Source: an uncultured Actinomyces sp. (GTDB lineage Bacteria > Actinomycetota > Actinomycetes > Actinomycetales > Actinomycetaceae). Taken from it: DNA of 64,000 nt. Location: positions 62,001-126,000 of the forward strand of contig URAS01000006.1 in NCBI GenBank assembly GCA_900545825.1. Direction: 5' to 3'. Positions 1 to 8,362 of this stretch are shown piece by piece (the first letter of the stretch is position 1; every line of letters starts with the position of its first letter). Made by a program: the position numbers and the translations under genes. The notes below the pieces were generated by a model. The model was not told where the DNA came from and made no database searches. It saw only the letters and a list, made by a program, of their open reading frames with translations.

Positions 1-2622
1 ACATTCGTCTTGGGCACCGACCCGCTGCGCCCGGACGAGGGCTGGTACGCCGTCAATATCGCGGGCATGACGATGCGTTCGGGTACAGATGCTCGTATTA
101 CCGACCTGGCTTTCGACAGCGAGGGGAATCTCTGGCTAGTCGGTGTTCCGCACACTGGCGGCGCGGTCACGAATATCTTCAAGGTTCCGGCGAGCGACCT
201 TCGGGCGGCCGCAGCGAAGAAGGTACTGGCGAAAGTAGGGATTGACAACTATCCCGTCGTCACCGCGACCAATATGACGAACGGTAACGCCGGCGGCTAC
301 GCAACCGGGAAAACGTATGGGTTGGCGTTCGGTCCCAACGATACGATGTACATTTCGCAAGGCAACTATGTGCAGCGCGTGGATAACGTGGCGACGGGCA
401 AGACTACGCTGGTAGCCACCTTCCAACAGGGTGGTGTCGACCTCGCCTCCTGCCCGATGCCCTCGAGTGCCGCCTCATTTAAGCTGCGGAAGTCCGTCGT
501 CGATCCGGTGACGCACAAAGCGACGCCGGCTGGGACGACGGCGGCGAACGAGCTGACGCTCGACGAGCACGGTAACGGCACGGTCGACTACCTGGTGACG
601 GTCGCCAATACCGGCACCAGCGCCGGCGATCCGGGGACGATCACGGATTCGCTGGGCTTCCCCGCTGGGGTGACGGTGAACGACGTCCGTGTCGACGGGG
701 TCTCGCAGGGCGCGAAGACGTCCTTCACCCTGAGCCCGGGCAGTCTGGATGGGGGCGCCGCAAAGACCTATCGGGTCTCGGTTGACTTCTCCACCACCCT
801 GGGCGGAACCAACTGGTCGAGCCTCGGTACCTGCAATACGACGGATGCGGGCACGCCCGGCTCCGGCCTGTTCAACAGTGTCCGCATGGACAGCGACTCC
901 GATGGCAACGCGAATAACGACGCGTGCGTGCCCGTCGTGCCGCCGTCGAAGGGCCACCTCAAACTGGTGAAGCGGGTTCTCGACGAGAACGGCAACGACA
1001 TTACGTCCCAGGCCGACCTCTCGAAGTTCCAGCTGGTTGCTGCGGGCGGTTCGCTGCTGCACGGCACCTCCGGGGTCGAGGGCGACGTCATCGCCGGCAA
1101 GTACAAGCTGAGCGAGCTGGCAAACGGTCTCGACTCGACCTACCTGTTCGGCAAGCAGTGGACGTGCGATTCCGGGAAGACCCCGGATGCCGACGGCTAT
1201 ATCACGCTTAATCAAAACGACAACGTGACGTGCACGATCGACAACACCCGCAAACCGAAGATCCACATCGAAAAGCTCGCCTCCGACCCGATTGACGGGA
1301 ACGGCCACTACGGCAAAACGGTCACGCTTGACGGTGAGGGCAAGGGTGTGTTGCGGTACACGATTCGCGTGACGAACGGGTCGAGCTTCACCGCTAACAC
1401 GGGAGCGATCACCGATATCTTCACGCCGCCGGCCGGCCTCGTGTGGGATGGCAACAAGACGGCGACCGTGGCGTTCGTTCCCGGCAGCACCGGTGCCACG
1501 GCCGACGGCCTCAAGACCGCGCTGATTCAGAGCCAGCTGGCCAAGCCCGGGGTCGCGATCGCGAGTGCGGTCAAGAACATTCCGGCGAACGGTCACGTCG
1601 ACTTCACCATCGACATTCCCGTCCAGGCAAATAACGCCGTTTCTGGCGGGAAGACCATCTTCGAGGCGAACGAAGACAACCTGAAGAAGTGCGAAGCGAA
1701 ACAGACCACCACGTCGAGTTACGTGGGGCCGAGCTACGGCGCGACGAACTACACGTGGGTCGAGAATGAGGATACGACGTACAGCGATATCCCCATCGAC
1801 GACAACCTCGCGTGCATTCCGGTCGAAAAGTCGAAGCAGGCGAAAGTCCACGTCCAAAAGGTCGCGACGCATGTGCAGCAGGGCGGGACGAACCCGCACG
1901 TCGGCCAGCCGGTGACGCCCAGCTTCGTTGACGGCGCCGTGTCGATGGACTACACGATCGAGGTGACGAACGCCGAGGCGACGCGGAAGGCCACGGCGAC
2001 CGACGTCAAGGACACGTTCACCGTGCCCGCCGGCCTGGTGTGGAATGGCGACAAGAAGGCGCGATTCACGCTCGACCTCAACGGCACCAGCGGAGTGGTC
2101 GTGACGCAGGCGAACGGCACGCCGTGGAACGACGGCAGCTCGATCGAGTTGAGCAAAGCCGACCTCGCGGGCACCGTCGGTGGCGCGGTCATCGCCAAGT
2201 CCGTGGCGGACATTCCCGCCGGCCAGACCGTGAAGATCCGCGTGTCGATTCCTCTGGCGATCGACGACAAGGCCGCCGGAAGCGGGACGACGACCGTGTT
2301 CGACCAGCACGCGGCGACACTGGGACAGTGCACGAACAAGCAATCCGATAAGGGAAGCCGTTACACGACCACCGAGGCCGGCGTGCCGAACACCGTGTCG
2401 ATCACGGACGAAGACCAGACATATTCGGACATCCCCACAGAAGACAACGTGGCATGTATCCCCATCACACCCCCTGCACTGCCAACGGTGCCGGCACTGC
2501 CGTTGACCGGTGGGGTAGGTCGATGGATTTTTGGACCGTTAGGCGGACTGCTGTTGACTATCGCGGCTGGTGCGACGGTTGATTACCTAGTGCGTCGAAA
2601 GCGTAAAGGGAGGAGCAGGTAA
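1..2622 (+). CDS. LPXTG-anchored surface adhesin, probable pilus tip protein (5' end outside window)
   Basis: The reading frame is open from the first base, so the N-terminus, including any signal peptide, lies upstream; 873 residues are visible. The first part (about residues 20-140, with GNLWLVGVP) looks like a beta-propeller or lectin-like region. Three related beta-sandwich repeats follow (DUF11-like, each with an N-terminal strand such as FKLRKSV, IHIEKLA or VHVQKVA and ending near ACVP or ACIP), with a prealbumin-like domain between the first two. The C-terminus has a textbook sorting signal: LPLTG at 833-837, a hydrophobic helix, then RRKRKGRSR. It precedes the backbone pilin and a class C sortase, the usual order tip-backbone-sortase in Actinomyces-type fimbriae. 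Tip role is inferred from order and size; ligand unknown. Confidence 0.85.
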   Translation, partial: TFVLGTDPLRPDEGWYAVNIAGMTMRSGTDARITDLAFDSEGNLWLVGVPHTGGAVTNIFKVPASDLRAAAAKKVLAKVGIDNYPVVTATNMTNGNAGGYATGKTYGLAFGPNDTMYISQGNYVQRVDNVATGKTTLVATFQQGGVDLASCPMPSSAASFKLRKSVVDPVTHKATPAGTTAANELTLDEHGNGTVDYLVTVANTGTSAGDPGTITDSLGFPAGVTVNDVRVDGVSQGAKTSFTLSPGSLDGGAAKTYRVSVDFSTTLGGTNWSSLGTCNTTDAGTPGSGLFNSVRMDSDSDGNANNDACVPVVPPSKGHLKLVKRVLDENGNDITSQADLSKFQLVAAGGSLLHGTSGVEGDVIAGKYKLSELANGLDSTYLFGKQWTCDSGKTPDADGYITLNQNDNVTCTIDNTRKPKIHIEKLASDPIDGNGHYGKTVTLDGEGKGVLRYTIRVTNGSSFTANTGAITDIFTPPAGLVWDGNKTATVAFVPGSTGATADGLKTALIQSQLAKPGVAIASAVKNIPANGHVDFTIDIPVQANNAVSGGKTIFEANEDNLKKCEAKQTTTSSYVGPSYGATNYTWVENEDTTYSDIPIDDNLACIPVEKSKQAKVHVQKVATHVQQGGTNPHVGQPVTPSFVDGAVSMDYTIEVTNAEATRKATATDVKDTFTVPAGLVWNGDKKARFTLDLNGTSGVVVTQANGTPWNDGSSIELSKADLAGTVGGAVIAKSVADIPAGQTVKIRVSIPLAIDDKAAGSGTTTVFDQHAATLGQCTNKQSDKGSRYTTTEAGVPNTVSITDEDQTYSDIPTEDNVACIPITPPALPTVPALPLTGGVGRWIFGPLGGLLLTIAAGATVDYLVRRKRKGRSR

Positions 2623-2716
2623 CACACGTTAAGTGAATCCCTGCGGCAATCAGCCGCCTCGCGAATGTCCAATCCACCTCAAGAGAAAAAGTTCTCCTTA
2701 CGAAAGGAAACGAGTG

Positions 2717-4435
2717 ATGCGCATTAACAAGAAACGCACCGCTTGCAGTGGTCTGCTGGGGGTCACCCTGGCATTGACCATGGGGATGGCAGCGGCCGCC
2801 CCCGCCCTGGCGGAAGACCAGGGGAACACCGACGCGGTTGCCTTTAGCACGATCAACGCTGACGCGACGGGCAAGGTCGTCATCTACAAGCACGAGGTTC
2901 AGACGGCAGACCCGATCGTTGCCGGGGACCCGACCAAGGACGAGTCCAAGATCGCGAAGCCGATTTCCGGAGTGGCATTCACGTACTTCAAGTTCGACAA
3001 GCTGAGCCTCACCGGTGAGGACGCCGCGACGAACTGGGAGAAGCTGAAGGACGTCGACCAGGCCGCCCTCGCCAAGGCGTGCGACGGCGTGACCGCTGAC
3101 GGCAATGGTGTGCCGAAGCTGAGTGGCTTCGAGTTCGCGAAGGTGAACACGACCGCTGATACGACTGAGGCCGGCCGCACGGAGGCCGCCGGTTTGCCCG
3201 TCGCCGCCTACCTGTTCTGTGAGACGAAGGCGCCGGTGGAGGTCGTGTCGAAGGCCGCGCCCTTCATCGTGACGATCCCCTACCCGGACAACACGCGCAC
3301 GGGTGCGACGAACAAGTGGCTGTACCAGGTCACGGTGTTCCCGAAGAACTCGAAGACGACGGTCGACAAGCACATCGACTGGCAGGACGCCAACGGGGTG
3401 AACGCCAGCGACGTCATCAAGTTCCCGGTGACGACGACTGTCCCGAAGCTCGACGAGGGCAAGCACCTGACCTACCTGGGCCTGGAAGATCCGTTCGAAT
3501 ATCAGAAGCTCGATGATGCGGCTCCGGCGGACCACGTCGACTCCGTCACCCTTGACGGCAAGGCGCTTGACGCGGGCGACTATGTTGTCGAGAAGGGGGC
3601 GACCGAGGGCTCCGTCCGGGTCGCGCTGACCGCAGCGGGCCTGAAGAAGGCCGAAGCCGCGCAGACCAAGGAATTCAAGGTGGTCTTCAAGGCGACCTTC
3701 AGCGACATTAACAAGGCCAACGCGGCCGGCACGTTCCAGAACGACGCGAAGCTCTACGTCAAGGTCGAGAACACCCCGCTGCCGCCGGATACGCCGCCGA
3801 CGCCCCCGGACAACCCGCCGACGACGCCCAAGGTCACGTCGAACTGGGGCAAGCTCAAGCTCCACAAGTACGATGCCGCCAAGGGCGAGACCGAGTCGAA
3901 GCTGGCTGACGCCGAGTTCGAGATCTACAACGCCAAGGATCCGTACGCCGACAACTGCGCCGGCGACGGCGCCGTGGCCGCAGGTGAGGCCCTGAACGTC
4001 ACCTCCGAGGGCGCCAGCGCCCCGGCGAAGACCCACAAGACCGACGCTAACGGCAACCTCGAGTTCAAGGGCCTCTTCGTTTCCGACAGCGAAGGTACCG
4101 ATACCGAGAACCAGATCGCGGACAAGCCCGCTGGCTACGGCAAGGATAAGACGTTCCGCTGCTACGTCCTCAAAGAGGTCAAGGCTCCCGCGGGCTACAC
4201 CCTGCCCTCCGGCGACGCTGCCTTCACCTCAGTGAAGGTCCAGACCGGCCTCGTCACCGAGACCGCGGGCGCGGCGAAGAACTACGTCGAGATCTCCAAC
4301 ACGAAGTCGACCATCCCGCAGCTGCCGCTGACCGGTGCGAACGGCCGCATCCTGCTGAGCGTCATCGGCATCGGCCTGCTGTGCCTTGCCGGCGGTACTT
4401 ACGTCGCGCGGTCGCGCAAGACCAAGCGCAGCTAA
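2717..4435 (+). CDS. SpaH/EbpB-type major fimbrial subunit, LPXTG-anchored backbone pilin
   Basis: 572 residues. I start at ATG 2717 because AAAGGA lies about 8 bases upstream and the next residues form a signal peptide (MRINKKRT, a hydrophobic core, APALAED). Pilin motif: KWLYQVTVFPK at 200-210, whose Lys210 should be the polymerisation lysine. E-box: YVLKEVKAPAGY with Glu487, used by the family for intramolecular isopeptide bonds. A proline-rich linker (PPDTPPTPPDNPP) separates the middle and C-terminal Cna-B-like domains. Sorting signal LPLTG at 536-540, then a transmembrane helix and RKTKRS. The downstream sortase would join subunits through Lys210 and the LPLTG threonine. Isopeptide bonds and polymerisation are inferred from family knowledge. 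Confidence 0.95.
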   Translation: MRINKKRTACSGLLGVTLALTMGMAAAAPALAEDQGNTDAVAFSTINADATGKVVIYKHEVQTADPIVAGDPTKDESKIAKPISGVAFTYFKFDKLSLTGEDAATNWEKLKDVDQAALAKACDGVTADGNGVPKLSGFEFAKVNTTADTTEAGRTEAAGLPVAAYLFCETKAPVEVVSKAAPFIVTIPYPDNTRTGATNKWLYQVTVFPKNSKTTVDKHIDWQDANGVNASDVIKFPVTTTVPKLDEGKHLTYLGLEDPFEYQKLDDAAPADHVDSVTLDGKALDAGDYVVEKGATEGSVRVALTAAGLKKAEAAQTKEFKVVFKATFSDINKANAAGTFQNDAKLYVKVENTPLPPDTPPTPPDNPPTTPKVTSNWGKLKLHKYDAAKGETESKLADAEFEIYNAKDPYADNCAGDGAVAAGEALNVTSEGASAPAKTHKTDANGNLEFKGLFVSDSEGTDTENQIADKPAGYGKDKTFRCYVLKEVKAPAGYTLPSGDAAFTSVKVQTGLVTETAGAAKNYVEISNTKSTIPQLPLTGANGRILLSVIGIGLLCLAGGTYVARSRKTKRS

Positions 4436-4470
4436 CACCGGCATCCGTGACTCTGGTTAACTAGAGCACC

Positions 4471-4510
4471 TGAGGCGGCGGGGAATCCCCTGGGGTTCCC
4501 CGCCGCCTCA
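4471..4510. terminator. Large stem-loop between backbone pilin and sortase
   Basis: Two arms of about 20 bases (TGAGGCGGCGGGGAATCCCC and its near-perfect complement) meet with almost no loop, 36 bases after the pilin stop and 21 bases before the sortase start. It has no good U-tract. It could stabilise pilin mRNA or attenuate read-through so that pilin is made in excess of sortase. Confidence 0.7.
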
Positions 4511-4530
4511 TGTAAACTCGAGAAAGAATC

Positions 4531-5475
4531 ATGAGGAAAACAGCTGAACGCAAAAACCGCCGACGTTGGCATCTGTCCTGGTCCGCCCTGCTTATCGTCC
4601 TGCTGGTCTATGCCGGGGTTGGCACCCTGCTGTATCCCGATATTGCCTCGTGGTTTTACCAATACAATCAATCACAGGTCATTAAGAAGTTCACGAAAGA
4701 AGTCGAACACGTCGTTCCCAACGCCAAAGAACAACTGGCGTTGGCCCATCAATACAACAATTCCCTTCGATTCGGCGCCTCCGTCCAGGCCGGGCACCGC
4801 CTGCCCACCGGCAACGGCCTGGCCCAAGATCGCCGGTTCGACTACAACAGCATCCTCAAACTCGACGACGAAGGCCGTATGGGCCGGATCCGCGTGCCCG
4901 CCGCCAGCGTCGACCTGCCGATCTACCACGGCACGTCCGACGCCGTCCTCCTCAAAGGCATCGGGCACCTCGAGGGATCCTCTCTGCCCGTCGGCGGGCC
5001 GGGCACGCACGCCGTCCTTACGGGCCACCGCGGCCTGGCCGACGCCCTCATGTTCACGAACCTCGACAAGGTCAAGGTCGGCGACCGGTTCACCCTCGAG
5101 GTGTTCGGGCAAGTCCTCGTCTATCAGGTCAACGACGTCCGCGTGGTCGAACCCGACCAGACCGAGACCCTGCGGATCCAAGCCGGCAAAGACCTCGTCA
5201 CCCTGATCACATGCACGCCGCTGGGCATCAACAGCCACCGCATCCTCGTCACCGGCGAGCGCGTGTTCCCCACGCCGAAAAAGAATCTCGACGAGGCCGG
5301 TAAAGCGTCCGGCCTCCCCGCGTTCCCGTGGTGGGCCGTGATCGTCGGCGGGGTCGTCGTGGCCTCCGGCGTGTTCCTGTGGAGAACCGGCCTCGAGCCG
5401 GTCCGTCGACGCGACGACAAGCGGCCAGGCCCGCCGCCCTATCCGCCGTCGTCGCCCTATCCGCCGTCAACGTGA
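4531..5475 (+). CDS. srtC: Class C (pilus-polymerising) sortase
   Basis: 314 residues. An N-terminal membrane anchor (about residues 13-38) precedes the sortase fold, and a second membrane helix follows near 270-290, as in class C enzymes. Catalytic residues are visible: His166 in TGHRG, Cys228 in TLITC, and Arg237 in SHRILVTG. It should join LPLTG pilins into a fibre by transpeptidation on the outer membrane face. The tail after the second helix is basic then proline-rich (PGPPPYPPSSPYPPST). The last codons and the TGA stop lie inside a dispersed palindromic repeat, so the tail may have been altered by repeat insertion. No housekeeping class E sortase is present in this window. Confidence 0.95.
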   Translation: MRKTAERKNRRRWHLSWSALLIVLLVYAGVGTLLYPDIASWFYQYNQSQVIKKFTKEVEHVVPNAKEQLALAHQYNNSLRFGASVQAGHRLPTGNGLAQDRRFDYNSILKLDDEGRMGRIRVPAASVDLPIYHGTSDAVLLKGIGHLEGSSLPVGGPGTHAVLTGHRGLADALMFTNLDKVKVGDRFTLEVFGQVLVYQVNDVRVVEPDQTETLRIQAGKDLVTLITCTPLGINSHRILVTGERVFPTPKKNLDEAGKASGLPAFPWWAVIVGGVVVASGVFLWRTGLEPVRRRDDKRPGPPPYPPSSPYPPST

Positions 5476-5544
5476 TGGTTCTGTCCAGAAAGGTCACGTT
5501 CATGCGGTCACACCAGTGAACGTGACCAAAAGAATCACGTTCAC
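5467..5544. repeat. Two-hairpin palindromic repeat, B-A orientation
   Basis: Hairpin B (AACGTGATGG... with a CTGTCC loop ...GGTCACGTTCA) is followed by hairpin A (GTGAACGTGACC... ATCACGTTCAC). It lies between the convergent srtC and pgm genes and contains the srtC stop codon. Confidence 0.85.
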
Positions 5545-5608
5545 CCCGGGCCCGGACCAACCGACACGCGAGCCCGCGCCGCGCGACACGCAACGCAAGG
5601 TCAATACA

Positions 5609-5649
5609 CGAGGGCGGGGACCAGGGTCACTCCCTGATCCCCGCCCTCG
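5609..5649. terminator. Bidirectional terminator-like hairpin between srtC and pgm
   Basis: An 18-bp stem with one mismatch (CGAGGGCGGGGACCAGGG and complement, 4-base loop) lies 18 bases past the pgm stop. It probably ends pgm transcription and possibly the converging pilus transcript. Confidence 0.75.
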
Positions 5650-5666
5650 GGGTATGGTCGGCGCTG

Positions 5667-7349
5667 CTACTTCAGCGCGTCGGAGACGACGACCTTCGCC
5701 TCGTCGACGACCTGAGCGAGGTGGTCGGCGCCCTTGAAGGACTCGGCGTAGATCTTGTAGATGTCCTCGGTGCCCGACGGGCGCGCGGCAAACCACGCGT
5801 AATCGGTCGTCACCTTGAGGCCGCCGATCTCGGCGTCGTTGCCCGGCGCACGGACTAGCTTGGCCGTAATCGGGTCGCCCGCCAGCTGGGACGCCGTGAC
5901 GTTCTCGGGGGCCAGCTTCTTGAGCTTCGCCTTCTGCTCGGCATCCGCCGGCGCCTCGACGCGGGTGTAGGCGGAGTCGCCGAAGCGCTCGACCTGCTCG
6001 CGGTGCAGCTGTGACGGCGACTTGCCGGTGACGGCCAGGATCTCCGACGCCAACAGGCAGAGGATGATGCCGTCCTTGTCGGTCGTCCACACCGTGCCGT
6101 CGAAGCGGAGGAACGACGCGCCCGCGCTCTCCTCGCCGCCGAAGCCGACCGACCCGTCAACCAGGCCGGGGACGAAGTACTTGAAGCCGACCGGGACCTC
6201 GATGAGCTTGCGGCCCAGCGAGTCGGCGACCTTGTCGATCAGCGAGGACGACACGAGCGTCTTGCCGATCGCGCAGTCCTTCCGCCAGCCGTCGCGGTGC
6301 GTGTACAGGTACTCGATGGCGACCGCGAGGTAGTGGTTGGGGTTCATCAGCCCGTCCGGCGTGACGATGCCGTGGCGGTCGGAATCCGTGTCGTTGCCCG
6401 TCGCGATGTCGTACGGCGTCTCGCCCTCGGCGTTCGGCTTCATGGCGCCCAGCAGCGACGCCATGGCGTTCGGCGACGAGCAATCCATGCGGATCTTGCC
6501 GTCCCAGTCGAGCGTCATGAACTTGAACGTCGGGTCGACCGTCGGGTTGACGACCGTGAGATCGAGGCCGTAGCGCTCGCCGATCGCCTGCCAGTAGTCG
6601 ACTGACGCGCCTCCCAGCGGGTCGGCGCCGATACGGACGCCGGCCTTGCGTATCGCGTCCATATCGATGATGTTTTTGAGGTCGTCGACGTAGTTCGTCC
6701 GGTAGTCGTAGCGCTGGATCAGCGGGTTCGTGTCGGGATCCAGCTGGTCGTCCATCGCGCGCGGCACCGTGTCGAGGCCCTCGTGGAGGATCTGGTTCGC
6801 GCGGTCGGCGATCCAGCCGGTCGCATCGGTGTCGGCCGGGCCACCGTGAGGCGGGTTGTACTTGAAGCCGCCGTCGCGCGGCGGATTGTGCGACGGTGTG
6901 ATGACGATGCCGTCGGCCAGGCCCGCGCCCGTCAGGCGGACGCCCTGGGGCGTGCCGGCGCCGTTGGCCTTGAGGATCGCGTGCGACAGGGCCGGCGTGG
7001 GCACGAACGAGTCGCGCGAATCGACGCGGACGTCGACCTTGTTGGCGACCAGGACCTCGAGGGCGGTGCGGTGCGCCGGCTCGGACAGGACGTGCGAGTC
7101 ACGTCCGAGGAACAGCGGGCCGTCGATGCCCTCCTTCTTGCGGTAATCGCAGATGGCCTGGGTAATCGCGAGGATGTGGCCTTCGTTGAAGGCCGTATCG
7201 AGTGACGACCCGCGGTGGCCGGACGTGCCGAACGCTACCCGCTGGGCGGGGACATCCGGGTCGGGCTGCAGGTCGTAGTAGGCGGAAAGGACGGCATCGA
7301 CGTCGATGAGGTCCTGTGGTTGTGCTTGGGTTCCAGCTCGATCATGCAT
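5667..7349 (-). CDS. pgm: Phosphoglucomutase, alpha-D-glucose phosphate-specific
   Basis: 560 residues, close to the usual length of about 545-560. It interconverts glucose 1-phosphate and glucose 6-phosphate in the cytoplasm, feeding glycogen and cell-envelope sugar synthesis. The phosphoserine loop is TPSHNPP at 151-157 (Ser153), the metal-binding loop is DTDSDRHG, the sugar-binding loop follows GFGGEESAG, and the C-terminal phosphate-binding domain contains RPSGTED. The start at 7349 gives the normal N-terminus before VAFGTSGHRG. It diverges from the glycosyltransferase gene at 7454, so the 104-base gap must hold promoters for both. Confidence 0.96.
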   Translation of the reverse strand: MHDRAGTQAQPQDLIDVDAVLSAYYDLQPDPDVPAQRVAFGTSGHRGSSLDTAFNEGHILAITQAICDYRKKEGIDGPLFLGRDSHVLSEPAHRTALEVLVANKVDVRVDSRDSFVPTPALSHAILKANGAGTPQGVRLTGAGLADGIVITPSHNPPRDGGFKYNPPHGGPADTDATGWIADRANQILHEGLDTVPRAMDDQLDPDTNPLIQRYDYRTNYVDDLKNIIDMDAIRKAGVRIGADPLGGASVDYWQAIGERYGLDLTVVNPTVDPTFKFMTLDWDGKIRMDCSSPNAMASLLGAMKPNAEGETPYDIATGNDTDSDRHGIVTPDGLMNPNHYLAVAIEYLYTHRDGWRKDCAIGKTLVSSSLIDKVADSLGRKLIEVPVGFKYFVPGLVDGSVGFGGEESAGASFLRFDGTVWTTDKDGIILCLLASEILAVTGKSPSQLHREQVERFGDSAYTRVEAPADAEQKAKLKKLAPENVTASQLAGDPITAKLVRAPGNDAEIGGLKVTTDYAWFAARPSGTEDIYKIYAESFKGADHLAQVVDEAKVVVSDALK

Positions 7350-7453
7350 GGGGCCATTCTCGCATCTTTTCGCCGCCGAGGGCTGGAAAATGATTCGACA
7401 ATACCCCCGCGATGAGGGGGAGAGAAGTGATATAACGCGGTACTGTTAAAGAC

Positions 7454-8260
7454 GTGGACGACAAGACTGCACCAGCCGATCAGCCGCCTGCTCGCCCCGG
7501 CGTCGCCGTGATCATTCCCGCGATGAACGAGGAAGCTCGCATCGCCAACACGGTGAGGGCGTGCCGTGCGATTCCCGGCGTCGACCTCATCATCGTCGTC
7601 GACGATGGGTCGACCGACGCGACGAAGCTGCGCGCCCGCGAGGCGGGAGCGATCACGGTGCGACACACGATCAACCGGGGCAAGGCGTCGGCGATGCAGA
7701 CCGGCGCGAACGTCGCCGGCATGCACGACCAGGCGGACCAGGAACCGCGGCTACTGCTGTTCCTCGACGCCGACCTCGGCGATTCGGCGGCCCAGGCGGC
7801 CCCGCTGGTCGCCCCGGTGGCTGAGGGCCGCGCGGACTGTTCGATCGCCGTCCTCCCGCCCGCCAAAGGGGCTGGTGGCCACGGGTTTGTGTTGGGTCTG
7901 TCGCGCGGGGCGATCGAGAAGGCGACCGGCTGGCGGCCCAAGGCGCCGCTGTCGGGCCAGCGTTGCTTGACGCGCCGGGCCTACGAGGCGTCCCAGCCGT
8001 TCGCGTCCGGGTGGGGCGTCGAGACGGCGATGACGATCAAGGTGCTGGTTGCCGGGTTGACGGTCATTGAAGTGCCCTGCGACCTGGGGCATCGCGTGTC
8101 GCTGCGCGACCTGGCTGGTCAGATGCACCGCTTCCACCAGTGGCTCGACGTCCTCAAGGCTGTCTACTCGTTGAAGCTCGCGCGCGTCCGCGTGCCCCGG
8201 TCGCGGTATGCGGCAGCGGCGGCGGCGCAGCGCGACTACGAGCCCTACTGCGCGCGCTAG
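7454..8260 (+). CDS. Family 2 glycosyltransferase
   Basis: 268 residues, GTG start. GT-A fold motifs are clear: AVIIPAMNEE at 18-27, DDGSTD at 50-55, and the metal-binding DADLGD at 105-110. The C-terminal part is short, with no obvious membrane helix, so it is probably soluble or peripheral. The layout resembles glucosyl-3-phosphoglycerate synthase or dolichol-phosphate-sugar synthase-like enzymes, but I cannot assign donor or acceptor. A possible -10 box (TATAAC) lies about 20 bases before the start, preceded by a small CCCCC/GGGGG hairpin at 7404-7420. It converges with the large membrane protein gene. Confidence 0.88.
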   Translation: MDDKTAPADQPPARPGVAVIIPAMNEEARIANTVRACRAIPGVDLIIVVDDGSTDATKLRAREAGAITVRHTINRGKASAMQTGANVAGMHDQADQEPRLLLFLDADLGDSAAQAAPLVAPVAEGRADCSIAVLPPAKGAGGHGFVLGLSRGAIEKATGWRPKAPLSGQRCLTRRAYEASQPFASGWGVETAMTIKVLVAGLTVIEVPCDLGHRVSLRDLAGQMHRFHQWLDVLKAVYSLKLARVRVPRSRYAAAAAAQRDYEPYCAR

Positions 8261-8275
8261 GGCGCGCTAAATCCG

Positions 8276-8346
8276 CGAAACGCTCACCTAATTTGTCGTT
8301 ATCAGGCCCTTCGTGGCCGGTTTTGACAAGCGAGGTGAGCGTTTCG
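8276..8346. repeat. Inverted repeat, second palindromic family, copy 1
   Basis: A perfect 14-bp inverted repeat (CGAAACGCTCACCT and AGGTGAGCGTTTCG) flanks a loop that also contains TTTGTC and GACAA. A further half copy (TGGTGAGCGTTTA) follows at 8353-8365. It lies between convergent genes. A relative is at 14190-14260. Confidence 0.8.
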
Positions 8347-8362
8347 GTTGTGTGGTGAGCGT

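Noticed and set aside
475..2343. Long open frame on the minus strand inside the tip-protein gene
   Set aside because: Arg/Val-rich with no motifs; it is a shadow of the high-GC plus-strand gene.
7350..7453. Riboswitch in the pgm/glycosyltransferase gap
   Set aside because: Only a short CCCCC/GGGGG hairpin; no recognisable aptamer core.
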